Below are positions 18,200 through 26,841 of a stretch of DNA of 44,690 bases, one piece after another. The notes beneath the pieces were generated by a model, which was given only the letters and a program-made list of their open reading frames with translations, ran no database searches and was not told the DNA's origin. The translations under genes and the position numbers were made by a program. This stretch comes from DASSTJ01 sp035707965 (lineage in GTDB: Bacteria; Actinomycetota; Actinomycetes; Actinomycetales; Angustibacteraceae), in assembly GCA_035707965.1 (NCBI GenBank), contig DASSTJ010000124.1, positions 1 to 44,690 on the forward strand. Reading direction: 5' to 3'. Numbering within the stretch: position 1 is the stretch's first letter; every line of letters starts with the position of its first letter.

Positions 18200-18934
18200 G
18201 TGAGCACGCCCGACGAGCGGTCCGGCAGCGGCCGCAGGCGGCCACTCGTCATCGCTGTGGACGGGCCCAGCGGCTCCGGCAAGTCGACGGTGTCGCGTCT
18301 GGTGGCCGAGCGGCTGGGGCTCGCGTACCTCGACACGGGAGCCATGTACCGGGCGCTCACCTGGTGGTGCCTGCGCAGCGGGGTGCCCCTGGACGACGCG
18401 AAGGCGGTCGCCCAGGCCAGTCGCGACCTGCCGCTGCAGATGGGGACGGCGCCGACGGCTCCGACCGTGCACGTCGACGGTACGGACGTCGGCGGCGACA
18501 TCCGCACGACCGCGGTCAGCGAACGCGTCAGCGCGGTCGCGACCAACCTGGCGGTGCGGGCCGACATGCGGGACCGGCAGCGTGCGCTGATCGCCGCTGA
18601 CCCGCGCGGCACGGTCGCTGAGGGCCGCGACATCACGACGGTCGTCGCGCCGGACGCCGACGTGCGCGTGCTCCTGACCGCCAGCGAGCGGGCACGCCTG
18701 GAGCGCCGGGCCCGCGAGCTGCACGGCAGGGCGGACGAGACGGCTCTCGCCGCGACGCACGACCAGGTGGTTCGCCGCGACCGTGACGACTCCACGGTCA
18801 GCCAGTTCACGGTCGCCGCCGACGGCGTCTGCACGATCGACTCGTCGTCCCTCGGCCTCGAGGAGGTCGTGCAGGCCGTGCTCGCCCTCGTCGAGGAGCG
18901 GACGGGACGGCGTCCCGACCCGGTCCACGCGTGA
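18200..18934 (+). CDS. cmk: Cytidylate kinase
   Basis: Phosphorylates CMP and dCMP with ATP, recycling nucleotides from RNA and lipid turnover. The 244 residues have the P-loop GPSGSGKST (from residue 22), the CMP-binding DTGAMYRALTWW, the EGRDITTVVAPDADV segment and the LID arginines in RLERRARELHGR. GTG 18200 follows AGGAG by 7 nt. A -10-like TACCCT lies at 18105-18110 in the 103-bp gap after tyrA, so a separate promoter for cmk-plsC-der is possible. It ends in a GTGA overlap with the acyltransferase gene. Confidence 0.95.
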   Translation: MSTPDERSGSGRRRPLVIAVDGPSGSGKSTVSRLVAERLGLAYLDTGAMYRALTWWCLRSGVPLDDAKAVAQASRDLPLQMGTAPTAPTVHVDGTDVGGDIRTTAVSERVSAVATNLAVRADMRDRQRALIAADPRGTVAEGRDITTVVAPDADVRVLLTASERARLERRARELHGRADETALAATHDQVVRRDRDDSTVSQFTVAADGVCTIDSSSLGLEEVVQAVLALVEERTGRRPDPVHA

Positions 18935-19743
18935 ACCGGCTCAGCAGGCGCAGCGAGCCTGGGGCGGTGGCTCGCTCGCGGTACGTGGCTCCGCCCAGCT
19001 GGCGGGCCGCGCTCGGGCGCGGCATCTGGCGGGTGCTCTTCCGGACCTTCTACCGCACCACGATCGTGGACGACGACCTGGTGCCGACACAGGGACCGGT
19101 GCTGATGGCGTCCAACCACTCCGGTCTGATCGACGGCCCCGTCGTCATGGGCCTCGCTCCCCGTCCAGCCCACTTCATGGTCAAGCGCGAGATGTTCCAC
19201 GGGGTGGCGGGGGCGATCCTGCGTGGGCTCGGCCAGATCCCCGTGGACCGTACGGTGGCCGACCGCACCGCGATCGGCACGACGCTGGCCGTGCTGACAC
19301 GTGGGGACGTGGTGGGGGTCTTCCCCGAGGGCAGCCGCGGCGCGGGGGACGTGTCCTCCGTGCACGCGGGCGTCACGTTCCTGGCCCTGGCGAGCGGGGC
19401 GCCGGTCGTGCCGGTCGCCTGTCTCGGCACCCGACCGCCGGGCGCCGGTCCGGGACGGCTCGTTCGGCCGTTCAGCCGGCTCGCGGTGGTGTTCGGCGAG
19501 CCGTTCACGCTGCAGTCGCCCGCGGGGATGCCGCGTCGCGAGGCGAACCGGGTGCTGACCGAAGAGCTGCGCCTGCGGCTGGCCGCGCACGTGCACGCCA
19601 GCTCGGAGCGCACCGGCATCCCGCTGCACGGCATGAGTGGCGCGTCACCGCATGGCGTGAGCGCTGCCGAGGCGGCCGTGGCCGCCGAGTCCACGGCCGC
19701 CGCTACGCCCACTACCGACGACCCCGGGGAGGACGTGCCATGA
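18931..19743 (+). CDS. plsC: 1-acyl-sn-glycerol-3-phosphate acyltransferase family protein (PlsC-like)
   Basis: A membrane-associated acyltransferase, probably converting lysophosphatidic acid to phosphatidic acid. The HX4D catalytic motif is NHSGLID (residues 62-68), followed by MVKREMF, the FPEGSR glycerophosphate-binding motif (131-136) and VPVACLGT. A tail of about 50 residues rich in Ala, Ser and Thr follows the domain. It overlaps cmk by 4 nt and der by 4 nt (ATGA). A PlsC-type gene between cmk and der is conserved in actinobacteria. The precise acyl acceptor is not provable from sequence. Confidence 0.88.
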   Translation: MNRLSRRSEPGAVARSRYVAPPSWRAALGRGIWRVLFRTFYRTTIVDDDLVPTQGPVLMASNHSGLIDGPVVMGLAPRPAHFMVKREMFHGVAGAILRGLGQIPVDRTVADRTAIGTTLAVLTRGDVVGVFPEGSRGAGDVSSVHAGVTFLALASGAPVVPVACLGTRPPGAGPGRLVRPFSRLAVVFGEPFTLQSPAGMPRREANRVLTEELRLRLAAHVHASSERTGIPLHGMSGASPHGVSAAEAAVAAESTAAATPTTDDPGEDVP

Positions 19744-21269
19744 GCGACGAGCTGCCCGACGGATCACTGCGAGGGTCCGACGAAGAGAGCCAGGACGAGG
19801 CGGTCGCCAGCAGTCCGACGTCCGCCGTCGACCCGGAGGTGCTGGCGGCGAGCCTGCGGTCCGGGCTCGAGGAGTTCGAGCTCAGCGACGAGGACCGCGC
19901 GTTGCTGTCGCGCACCGAGGGCGGAGCGCTCGACGACGAGCCGCAGGGACCGCTGCCGGTCCTGGCGGTCGTGGGTCGTCCGAACGTCGGCAAGTCGACC
20001 CTCGTCAACCGTGTGCTCGGGCGTCGTGAGGCCGTCGTCGAGGACGTCCCCGGTGTGACGCGCGACCGTGTCGCCTACGAGGGGGAGTGGGCGGGACGAC
20101 GCTTCACCCTCGTGGACACCGGTGGCTGGGAGCGGGACGCCCGAGGCATCCACCTGCGGGTGGCCGAGCAGGCCGAGGTCGCCATCGAGCTCGCCGACGC
20201 GGTGCTGCTCGTGGTCGACGCCACGGTCGGGGCCACCGACACCGACGAGGCCGTGGTCAAGGTGCTGCGCCGGTCCGGCAAGCCGGTCGTGCTCGCCGCG
20301 AACAAGGTCGACGACGCTCGCGCGGAAGCGGACGCGTCGATGCTGTGGTCGCTGGGTCTCGGCGAGCCCTACCCGGTGTCCGCGCTGCACGGGCGGGGAA
20401 GCGGGGACCTGCTGGACGCCTGCCTCGCCGTCCTTCCGCTGGTGTCGCAGGTGGGCGGCGCGTACACCGAGGGCGGTCCGCGGCGCGTCGCGCTCGTCGG
20501 GCGGCCGAACGTCGGCAAGTCCAGCCTGCTGAACAAGCTGGTCGGGCACGAGCGTGTGGTCGTCGACGACGTGGCTGGCACCACCCGCGACCCGGTCGAC
20601 GAGCTCGTGCAGATCGGTGACCGTGCCTGGCGCTTCGTCGACACGGCGGGCATCCGGCGCCGCGTGCACCAGACGCGGGGGGCCGACTTCTACGCCTCGC
20701 TGCGCACCCAGACCGCCTTGGAGAAGGCCGAGGTCGCGGTCGTGCTCATCGACGCCGGCATGCCGATCACGGAGCAGGACGTGCGGGTCGTGCAACAGGT
20801 GATCGACGCCGGTCGCGCACTGGTCATCGCCTACAACAAGTGGGACACGACCGACGAGGAGCGCCGGTACTACCTGGAACGCGAGATCGAGTCCGAGCTC
20901 GTGCAGGTGCCGTGGGCGCCGCGCGTCAACCTCTCCGCGAAGACGGGTCGTCACCTCGAGAAGCTGGTGCCGGCGCTCGACACGGCGCTCGCCTCGTGGG
21001 ACACGCGTGTCCCGACCGGCCGCCTCAACGCGTTCCTGGGCGAGCTGGTCGCCGCGCACCCGCATCCCTTGCGTGGTGGCAAGCAGCCGCGTGTGCTGTT
21101 CGCCACCCAGGCGTCCACCCGGCCGCCGCGCTTCGTCGTCTTCGCCAGCGGGTTCCTCGAGGCCGGCTACCGCCGCTTCATCGAGCGCCGGCTGCGCGAG
21201 ACGTTCGGGTTCGTCGGCTCGCCCATCGAGGTCAGCGTGCGAGTCCGGGAGAAGCGCCGCCGCTCCTGA
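19740..21269 (+). CDS. der: Ribosome-associated GTPase Der (EngA)
   Basis: An essential double-GTPase for 50S subunit assembly, 509 residues. An acidic N-terminal extension of about 70 residues precedes the first G domain (GRPNVGKSTLVNR, DTGGW, NKVD). The second G domain has GRPNVGKSSLLNKL, DTAGIRRR and NKWD. The C-terminal KH-like domain ends in VRVREKRRRS. ATG 19740 overlaps the plsC stop. The acidic extension is usual for actinobacterial Der and does not suggest a wrong start. Confidence 0.96.
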   Translation: MSDELPDGSLRGSDEESQDEAVASSPTSAVDPEVLAASLRSGLEEFELSDEDRALLSRTEGGALDDEPQGPLPVLAVVGRPNVGKSTLVNRVLGRREAVVEDVPGVTRDRVAYEGEWAGRRFTLVDTGGWERDARGIHLRVAEQAEVAIELADAVLLVVDATVGATDTDEAVVKVLRRSGKPVVLAANKVDDARAEADASMLWSLGLGEPYPVSALHGRGSGDLLDACLAVLPLVSQVGGAYTEGGPRRVALVGRPNVGKSSLLNKLVGHERVVVDDVAGTTRDPVDELVQIGDRAWRFVDTAGIRRRVHQTRGADFYASLRTQTALEKAEVAVVLIDAGMPITEQDVRVVQQVIDAGRALVIAYNKWDTTDEERRYYLEREIESELVQVPWAPRVNLSAKTGRHLEKLVPALDTALASWDTRVPTGRLNAFLGELVAAHPHPLRGGKQPRVLFATQASTRPPRFVVFASGFLEAGYRRFIERRLRETFGFVGSPIEVSVRVREKRRRS

Positions 21270-21282
21270 GGGAAGCACGCCG

Positions 21283-21309
21283 GTGCGGTGTGGCGGTGAC
21301 ATGCCGCAC
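21283..21309 (+). terminator. Possible weak terminator hairpin after der
   Basis: GTGCGG (21283-21288) can pair with CCGCAC (21304-21309) across a 15-nt loop, 14 nt after the der stop. The stem is short and there is no T-tract, so this is tentative. Confidence 0.3.
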
Positions 21310-21354
21310 TGGCGCACAGACGTCGCTGCAGGGGGGCAGACCTGGCTAGGCGTG

Positions 21355-21360
21355 TAGGAT
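21355..21360 (+). promoter_or_regulatory. -10 box for tRNA-Pro
   Basis: TAGGAT lies 17 nt before the mature tRNA 5' end, the right distance for a start a few bases upstream of the tRNA. No clear -35 box is visible in the G-rich stretch before it. Confidence 0.5.
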
Positions 21361-21376
21361 CCCCCGAGTAGCACCA

Positions 21377-21450
<74 letters not shown>

Positions 21451-21510
21451 CCGTGTGATGTCTCAGGAGATCGAAGACGGCCGGACCTCCAGGTGTGTAG
21501 GTTCGGCACC

Positions 21511-21675
21511 GCGCGGCAGATGACGTCGCCGGAGGCGTACATCCACGACGCGCCGGACGTCTTCGCCGACGACGGCGAGGTGTCGAACGAGAGCACTGCG
21601 GAGTTCGTGCGGAGCTGCATGACGGAGTTCCGCCACCACATCGAGCGGGTGCTCACCGTCCTGCCGCGCGCGTAG
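21511..21675 (+). pseudogene. C-terminal remnant of an NAD(P)H-dependent FMN reductase
   Basis: A 54-residue tail reading ARQMTSPEAYIHDAP ... ESTAEFVRSCMTEF ... ERVLTVLPRA. This matches, from memory of the family, the last 50 or so residues of NADPH-dependent FMN reductases of the flavodoxin-like fold. The nucleotide-binding N-terminal two thirds are absent: 60 nt upstream is the 3' end of tRNA-Pro. The in-frame GTG at 21493 has no ribosome site and no homologous upstream residues. The stop overlaps the 3' end of the convergent winged-helix gene by 23 bp. It is best read as a truncated, non-functional fragment left by a deletion or integration next to the tRNA. Confidence 0.65.
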
Positions 21676-22783
21676 ACGGCTCGCCTGCACCGATGAGGAG
21701 CTCGGTCGGGTGGCCGAGGTAGGTGCCGTACGCGTGGACGACGCGCAGCAGGCCGCTCACCACGTCGCTGGGAAAGGCCCCGTCGAACGGCGTGACGGTG
21801 ACGACGGTCTTCGTGGCGGTCGAGCGGCGAGACCACAGGCCGAGGACGCGGCCGCGGGACACGACCGTCGCCTTGAACAAGCCGTTGTTGCCTGGCACCG
21901 TGCGCGGCGCGTGCTGCGGCGGCAGCGAGGCGCTGCGGTCGGCGTAGCCCAGCAGGAGCTCGTCGAAGCCCGGGAGCGCGAGCACCGCGCTCGGCCGCTG
22001 ATCGGCCACCGCGTCCAACGTCGGCGCGTGCGCCAGGTACGTCGCCCCACCCAGCGAGAACGAGGTCAGCTCGTCACGGCAGCCGTCGATGCCGGCGCGG
22101 AGGTCGCGCAGTGGCAGCTTCGTGAACCAGGCGAGGTCGGCCTCGGTGGCCGGCCCGTGCCCGGCCAGGTACCGGGCGACGACCTCGACCAGCGCCTGTT
22201 CGCGAGTCAACGTGCGTGGCTGCGGCACCCACTCGTCGAGCAGCACGATGCGCTGGGCGTCACCGTCGAAAGGACCTAGCACGCACGTGCCGCTGAGGCA
22301 CAGAGACCACAGCAGGTGCGCCCCGCGCTGAGACTCGGTGCTGACGCCGTGCTCGTCGAGGGTCTGGAACAGCTCCTGCCGGCTCAGCGAACGCCCTCCG
22401 GCCAGAGAGTCGACGGCGACGGCGCGCGCCGTCTCGACCGTGCCGTCGTCCAGCCCCAGATCGCGGTGACGCTTCGCGGCGGAGGTCAGCGTGCGTCGTC
22501 CGGTCAGCTCAAGGACCCACGCCACGTCGCGGCCCGCCATCACGTGGAGGGTGCCGCGGAACGGCCAGGTGCGGACGAGGGCACCGGAGGCGAACGCCGC
22601 TCGGACCTCGGACCGTCGGACGCCCGACCGGAGCCCGAGCGACCACTGGACACCGGCAAGGTCCTGACCCTGGAGGGCGAAGAGCCGCTCGACCACCTGC
22701 TCAGGGCCGCCGAGCGCGACCGGACGGACGAGGCCCTGGCTCTGCAGCCGCATCCGAAGCAGCGCTGCCGTGCTGATCGTCAT
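21653..22783 (-). CDS. Winged-helix DNA-binding domain protein (HTH_42 family, AlkX/AlkZ-like)
   Basis: A 376-residue member of the family that includes the DNA glycosylases AlkZ and AlkX, which open DNA crosslinks. It begins TISTAALLRMRLQSQGLV, with the family QxQ motif seen as LFALQGQDLAGVQWSLGLR. Further family segments are LVRTWPFRGTLHVMA, VVARYLAGHGPATEADLAWF and LPGFDELLLGYADRS. Presence of QxQ favours glycosylase-type chemistry, but many family members are uncharacterised. The ATG at 22783 is preceded by GAGGGGA at about 11 nt. It is divergent from the phosphatidyltransferase gene across a 259-bp gap in which I see no clear promoter. Confidence 0.8.
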   Translation of the reverse strand: MTISTAALLRMRLQSQGLVRPVALGGPEQVVERLFALQGQDLAGVQWSLGLRSGVRRSEVRAAFASGALVRTWPFRGTLHVMAGRDVAWVLELTGRRTLTSAAKRHRDLGLDDGTVETARAVAVDSLAGGRSLSRQELFQTLDEHGVSTESQRGAHLLWSLCLSGTCVLGPFDGDAQRIVLLDEWVPQPRTLTREQALVEVVARYLAGHGPATEADLAWFTKLPLRDLRAGIDGCRDELTSFSLGGATYLAHAPTLDAVADQRPSAVLALPGFDELLLGYADRSASLPPQHAPRTVPGNNGLFKATVVSRGRVLGLWSRRSTATKTVVTVTPFDGAFPSDVVSGLLRVVHAYGTYLGHPTELLIGAGEPSTRAAGR

Positions 22784-23042
22784 CGGGTTGCTGGTCCCCT
22801 CGCCCTGCCGGCCATCGTCCGCCCAGTGTCGCGGCCAGCACCGACATGCAGCGGCCGGAACGGCAGGACCAACGGCCACCCCGCAGGCGCACCGATGCGC
22901 CCTGGCGTGCTGGTCCTGCCGGCCGGTCCAGGAACGACGATCCGCGCCGCTCCACGTGCTCGGCGGAGTCGGTGCCGTCGCATACCCTTGCTGGGCGGGG
23001 CGCGGGTGGTCCGGGCCGAAGCCAAGCCCGACGAGGAGCAGA

Positions 23043-23636
23043 GTGGACACCACCGAGGCGGTGACGACGCACCGCGTCCTCACCGTCCCCAACGTGCTGT
23101 CGTCCTTGCGGCTCGTGGGCGTACCGCTGTTCCTGTGGCTGATCCTCGCCGAGCACGACGGCTGGGCCCTGCTCGTCCTCATGCTCAGCGGGGCGACGGA
23201 CTACCTGGACGGCAAGATCGCCCGGCGGTTCGGCCTCGTCTCGCGGCTCGGCCAGCTGCTCGACCCGCTCGCGGACCGGCTCTACATCCTCACGACCCTG
23301 CTCGGGCTCGCCTGGCGGCACATCATCCCCTGGTGGCTCGTCGTCGCCCTCCTCGCCCGCGAGCTGCTGCTCGTGGGGCTGCTCGGCGTCCTGAAGCGGC
23401 ACGGCTATCTCGCGCTCCCGGTGCACTTCGTCGGCAAGGCGGCGACGTTCTGCCTGCTCTACGCCTTCCCGCTGCTGCTGCTCGCCGACGGCACGGGCAC
23501 GCTCGCGGAGGTAGCCAGGGCCGTCGGCTGGGGCTTCGCCTGGTGGGGGACGGGCCTGTACTGGGTGGCGGGGGCCATGTACGTGGTGCAGACCGTGTCG
23601 GTCGTGCGTCGTGCCCGCGAGGCGGACGCCAGGTGA
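23043..23636 (+). CDS. CDP-alcohol phosphatidyltransferase (PgsA2-like)
   Basis: A 197-residue membrane enzyme of phospholipid head-group transfer. The catalytic motif is complete: TDYLDGKIARRFGLVSRLGQ, then LLDPLADRL, giving the D..DG..AR....G...D...D pattern. Several transmembrane helices surround it. By position it corresponds to M. tuberculosis Rv1822 (pgsA2). The product could be phosphatidylglycerol phosphate or cardiolipin (eukaryote-type synthase); the sequence alone does not decide. GTG 23043 follows GAGGAG closely. It overlaps the DUF881 gene by 4 nt. Confidence 0.88.
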   Translation: MDTTEAVTTHRVLTVPNVLSSLRLVGVPLFLWLILAEHDGWALLVLMLSGATDYLDGKIARRFGLVSRLGQLLDPLADRLYILTTLLGLAWRHIIPWWLVVALLARELLLVGLLGVLKRHGYLALPVHFVGKAATFCLLYAFPLLLLADGTGTLAEVARAVGWGFAWWGTGLYWVAGAMYVVQTVSVVRRAREADAR

Positions 23637-24613
23637 CCACGCCGAGGGAGAGCTCCGGCCGACGGCTTGACGCCTCCATGACCCTGCTCACCGAGGTGAT
23701 GGAGCGTCCGCTCGACCCGGGCTACGAGGCGGCGGCGCGGCGTCGGCGCGAGCGCGGTGAGCCGCCGGCCAAGGGCGCCGTGCGCAGCCCTCTGACGTTG
23801 CTGACCCTGGTCGTCGTGGGTCTCCTCCTCGTGGCGGCCGGCCTGCAGGCCCGCGGCCAGAGCACGGTGCTGCAGCGCGAGCGCGCCCAGCTGGTCAAGG
23901 AGATCCAGAAGCAGGACGCTGCTGCGGCGAAGCTGCAGAAGTCCAACGCAAAGCTGCAGGAGCAGATCGAGTCCGACCGCGCCCTGCGGCTGCAGCAGCA
24001 GGCACAGGGCGGGCTCGCCGACCAGGTCAGGCGCCTCGGTGTCGCCACCGGGGCCGTGGCGGTCGTCGGGCCCGGGCTGGTCCTCGAGGTCGACGACGCC
24101 GAGTCGGTGAACGACCAGTCGGGCGTGAACGACCCGCGCGCCGGCACCGAAGCCGACGACGGTCGCGTGCTCGACCAAGACCTCCAGGTGCTGGTGAACG
24201 GACTGTGGGGCGCCGGCGCGGAGGCCGTTGCCATCAACGGTCAGCGGCTCACCGCGCTGTCCGCGATCCGGTCCGCCGGCCTCGCCATCCTCGTGGACTA
24301 CCGGCCGCTGTCGCCGCCGTACCGGATCAGTGCGATCGGCAACCCGGCTACCCTGCAGGCACGGTTCAGCGACGGGGCGGGAGGGCGTGACCTGCAGTAC
24401 CTGAAGGACAACTTCGGCATCCGCGCCTCGATCACGTCATCCAAGAACCTCACGCTGCCCGCCAGCTCAGGTCTGGACGTCCGGCACGCCGTGCCGGAGG
24501 GCGGTGTGCCGGGCGCGGCGGTCACACCGACGACCACGGGCACGACCAGTGGGCGGTCGGGCTCGTCGTCCCTGCCGACGACCCAGACCGGCCACCAGGA
24601 GGACCAGCCGTGA
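23633..24613 (+). CDS. DUF881 membrane-anchored protein (Rv1823-like)
   Basis: A 326-residue protein with a cytoplasmic basic tail, one transmembrane helix (about residues 52-70, LTLLTLVVVGLLLVAAGL), a coiled coil rich in Gln, Lys and Leu (about 75-125), then the DUF881 domain with GAEAVAINGQRLTALSAIRS. A Ser/Thr/Gly-rich tail follows. DUF881 proteins resemble YlxW/YlxX of Firmicutes, which lie in cell-division gene neighbourhoods; the role is unproved. It starts in the stop of the phosphatidyltransferase gene and overlaps the SBP gene by 4 nt. Confidence 0.88.
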   Translation: MTTPRESSGRRLDASMTLLTEVMERPLDPGYEAAARRRRERGEPPAKGAVRSPLTLLTLVVVGLLLVAAGLQARGQSTVLQRERAQLVKEIQKQDAAAAKLQKSNAKLQEQIESDRALRLQQQAQGGLADQVRRLGVATGAVAVVGPGLVLEVDDAESVNDQSGVNDPRAGTEADDGRVLDQDLQVLVNGLWGAGAEAVAINGQRLTALSAIRSAGLAILVDYRPLSPPYRISAIGNPATLQARFSDGAGGRDLQYLKDNFGIRASITSSKNLTLPASSGLDVRHAVPEGGVPGAAVTPTTTGTTSGRSGSSSLPTTQTGHQEDQP

Positions 24614-24942
24614 TCCCAGCCATCGGCCTCGTCGTGGGCATCGTCGCCGGTCTGCTGCTGCAGCCCTCGGTCCCGGTCTGGGCCCAGCCCTACCTGCCGA
24701 TCGCCGTGGTAGCCGCCCTCGACGCCGTCTTCGGCGGGGTACGGGCGCTGCTCGACGGCATCTTCGACGACAAGGTCTTCGTCGTCTCGTTCCTGTCGAA
24801 CGTGATCGTGGCCGCCTTCATCGTCTACCTGGGCGACCAGCTGGGCGTCGGCTCGCAGCTCTCCACCGGTGTCGTGGTCGTGCTCGGCATCCGCATCTTC
24901 TCCAACGTGGCCGCGATCCGCCGGCACCTGTTCCATGCCTGA
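24610..24942 (+). CDS. Small basic protein SBP (DUF1290, Rv1824-like)
   Basis: A 110-residue membrane protein with about three hydrophobic helices. VVGIVAGLLLQPSVPVW, LDAVFGGVRALLDGIFDDK and LGIRIFSNVAAIRRHLF are family-typical. SBP is the YlxX-type partner that sits between two DUF881 genes across actinobacteria. The function is unknown, with a probable link to the cell envelope or division from its neighbourhood. Start GTG 24610 and the stop both overlap the flanking DUF881 genes, so the three proteins are probably made in fixed ratio. Confidence 0.9.
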   Translation: MIPAIGLVVGIVAGLLLQPSVPVWAQPYLPIAVVAALDAVFGGVRALLDGIFDDKVFVVSFLSNVIVAAFIVYLGDQLGVGSQLSTGVVVVLGIRIFSNVAAIRRHLFHA

Positions 24943-25702
24943 GTCCAGCGACGCTCCCGACGAGCCGACGGGCACCGACGGTGCCCCGGCGTCTCGGCGA
25001 CTGGCACGGTTCTCGAAGGCGCAGCTGCTGGTCGCCCTGCTGGTGGCGGCTCTCGGCTTCGCGATCGTCGTCCAGCTGCGGCAGACGGAGCAGCAGGGAC
25101 TCGCGAGCCTGCGGCAGAGCGACCTCGTGCGCATCCTCGACGACGTCGGTGATCGCCGCGACCGCCTAGCGGCGGAGGCCTCCGACCTGGAGAGCCAGCG
25201 TCGTCAGCTGAGCGACGTGCGCACCGGTGACCAGGCTGCGCTCGATGCGGCGAGGTCGCGTGCCTCGACGCTGGGGATCCTCGCTGGGACCGTTGCCGCC
25301 AAGGGACCAGGCGTCGAGGTCTACATCACCGACCCGCAGGCGTCCGTGCGCGCAGCCACGCTGCTCGACCTGGTGCAGGAGCTGCGCGACGCCGGTGCGG
25401 AGGCGATCCAGATCGGTTCGGCTCGCGTGATCGCGAGCACGTCGTTCACGGACGTCGACGGGGGCATCGCGGTGGACAACGTCATGCTGCGCGCGCCGTA
25501 CACGGTGCGCGCCGTGGGCGACGGCCAGACCATGGCGACGGCGTTGGAGATCCCCGGCGGGGTGATCGCCAGCATGCCGGCGGGCGCTCACGCCACGGTC
25601 GCGACCCATGACGAGGTGGAGGTGACGGCCTTGCACGCCCTTCCCGACCCTCAGTACGCTCGCCCGGCCGTCACGCCGAGCCCGGCGCCGCCGGCCTCCT
25701 GA
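24935..25702 (+). CDS. Second DUF881 membrane-anchored protein (Rv1825-like)
   Basis: A 255-residue protein with one transmembrane helix (about residues 30-46, LLVALLVAALGFAIVVQL), a coiled coil (about 60-100) and a DUF881 domain with GAEAIQIGSARVIASTSF and GVIASMPAGAHATVATHDEV. It is paralogous to the DUF881 protein two genes upstream. ATG 24935 overlaps the SBP stop by 8 nt. It closes the phosphatidyltransferase-DUF881-SBP-DUF881 unit; gcvH follows after 111 bp with its own promoter candidate. Confidence 0.88.
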   Translation: MPESSDAPDEPTGTDGAPASRRLARFSKAQLLVALLVAALGFAIVVQLRQTEQQGLASLRQSDLVRILDDVGDRRDRLAAEASDLESQRRQLSDVRTGDQAALDAARSRASTLGILAGTVAAKGPGVEVYITDPQASVRAATLLDLVQELRDAGAEAIQIGSARVIASTSFTDVDGGIAVDNVMLRAPYTVRAVGDGQTMATALEIPGGVIASMPAGAHATVATHDEVEVTALHALPDPQYARPAVTPSPAPPAS

Positions 25703-25735
25703 CCACCTGGGCTCTCGTCGACACCGCCGCCTGGG

Positions 25736-25741
25736 TAGGGT
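25736..25741 (+). promoter_or_regulatory. Candidate -10 box for gcvH
   Basis: TAGGGT lies 72 nt before the gcvH ATG in the only gap between the DUF881 unit and gcvH. It matches the parA -10 box in this window. No good -35 box is visible. Confidence 0.4.
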
Positions 25742-25813
25742 CCGGTACGCAGCAGCGAGCACACCTACGACGGCACCGACGCCCGACGTCGCCCGAGCAG
25801 ACCGCGAGGAACC

Positions 25814-26197
25814 ATGAGCAACCAGGAGTACCCCGAGGACCTCGGCTACACCCCGGAGCACGAGTGGGTGCGGCTCGGCGAAGGTGTCGCGCGCGTCGGG
25901 ATCACCGGCTACGCGCAGGACGCCCTCGGCGACGTCGTCTTCGTGACCCTTCCGGACGTGGGTTCGACGGTCGAGGCCGGTGAGACCTGCGGCGAGGTCG
26001 AGTCCACGAAGAGCGTCAGCGACCTGTACGCCCCGGTGTCCGGCACGGTCACCGCACGCAACGACGCGCTGGACGGCACGCCTGAGCTGGTGAACTCCGA
26101 CCCGTACGGCGAGGGGTGGATGTTCGAGGTGCAGCTGGCCGACGGGGCAGAACCGCAGCTGCTCGACGCCGACGCCTACCGCGAGCAGCTCCGCTGA
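25814..26197 (+). CDS. gcvH: Glycine cleavage system H protein
   Basis: The lipoyl carrier that shuttles the aminomethyl group from P protein to T protein. The 127 residues have YTPEHEWVRLGEGVARVGIT at the start and the lipoylated Lys66 in VESTKSVSDLYAPVSG. Full length, all family motifs present. ATG 25814 follows GAGGAA. gcvP is 3 kb downstream in the same direction, but no gcvT is in the window. The interposed garA gene encodes a regulator of glutamate/2-oxoglutarate flux, so central carbon and nitrogen control are grouped here. Confidence 0.97.
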   Translation: MSNQEYPEDLGYTPEHEWVRLGEGVARVGITGYAQDALGDVVFVTLPDVGSTVEAGETCGEVESTKSVSDLYAPVSGTVTARNDALDGTPELVNSDPYGEGWMFEVQLADGAEPQLLDADAYREQLR

Positions 26198-26215
26198 CGG
26201 CTGCCCCGGCAGCCG
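26198..26215 (+). terminator. Hairpin directly after the gcvH stop
   Basis: CGGCTGC pairs perfectly with GCAGCCG around a 4-nt loop, beginning at the base after the TGA. There is no T-tract. It may end or stabilise the gcvH message ahead of garA. Confidence 0.6.
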
Positions 26216-26361
26216 GGCGAAGAGCTCGCACGCGGTTGAGGAGCTGGCACACGGGTGAAGACATGGTGCCGTCGGGACCGCTGTGACAGGCTGGTCCCGG
26301 GCTGAGACCGCGAGACGAGCTCTGCAGCAAGCGAACAGGTGGAGCGTGAAGGAGGGGCACG

Positions 26362-26841
26362 ATGGCGGACCAGCCGCGTGGTGACCAGTCACCGCAGGAC
26401 GACGCCCAGCAGCCGGACGCGACCACGATGCGACTGTCCGCCGTGGGGGGCACGGAGGCCGCTCCGCCCCAGCCGGCCGAGGGCGCCCCGGGTCGGGTCG
26501 ACGACAGCACCATCGCCTCGCTGCGGCCTGGTACGGCGCTGCTCCGCGTCGACCACGGACCGAACGCGGGGGCACGCTTCCTGCTCGACGCCGAGGTGAC
26601 GACGGTCGGTCGGCACCCGCACAGCGATATCTTCCTCGACGACGTGACGGTGTCGCGCAAGCACGCCGAGTTCGTGCGGGACGCGACCGGTTTCGCCGTC
26701 AAGGACGTCGGGAGCCTGAACGGCACCTACGTCAATCGCACGAGGATCGACGGCCCGACCGTGCTCAGCACCGGCGACGAGGTCCAGATCGGCAAGTTCC
26801 GCCTCCTCGTCCACCTGGCTCCTCCGGGCGACCAGGGGTGA
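26362..26841 (+). CDS. garA: FHA-domain metabolic regulator GarA/OdhI
   Basis: A 159-residue phospho-switch protein. In mycobacteria and corynebacteria it inhibits 2-oxoglutarate dehydrogenase and tunes glutamate enzymes, and is turned off when Ser/Thr kinases phosphorylate an N-terminal Thr-Thr pair. Here that pair is T21-T22 in PDATTMRL; the preceding residue is Ala where GarA and OdhI have Glu. The FHA domain (about 60-150) has all ligand motifs: GRHPHSDIFLDDVTVSRKHA and SLNGTYVN, then GDEVQIGKFRL. ATG 26362 follows GGAGGGG. It overlaps ftsR by 4 nt, as garA/odhI does with its neighbour in other actinobacteria. Confidence 0.93.
   Translation: MADQPRGDQSPQDDAQQPDATTMRLSAVGGTEAAPPQPAEGAPGRVDDSTIASLRPGTALLRVDHGPNAGARFLLDAEVTTVGRHPHSDIFLDDVTVSRKHAEFVRDATGFAVKDVGSLNGTYVNRTRIDGPTVLSTGDEVQIGKFRLLVHLAPPGDQG

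Noticed and set aside
21493..21675. A free-standing 60-residue gene after tRNA-Pro
   Set aside because: Its sequence reads as the end of a much larger flavin reductase, and the GTG has no ribosome site; called a remnant instead.
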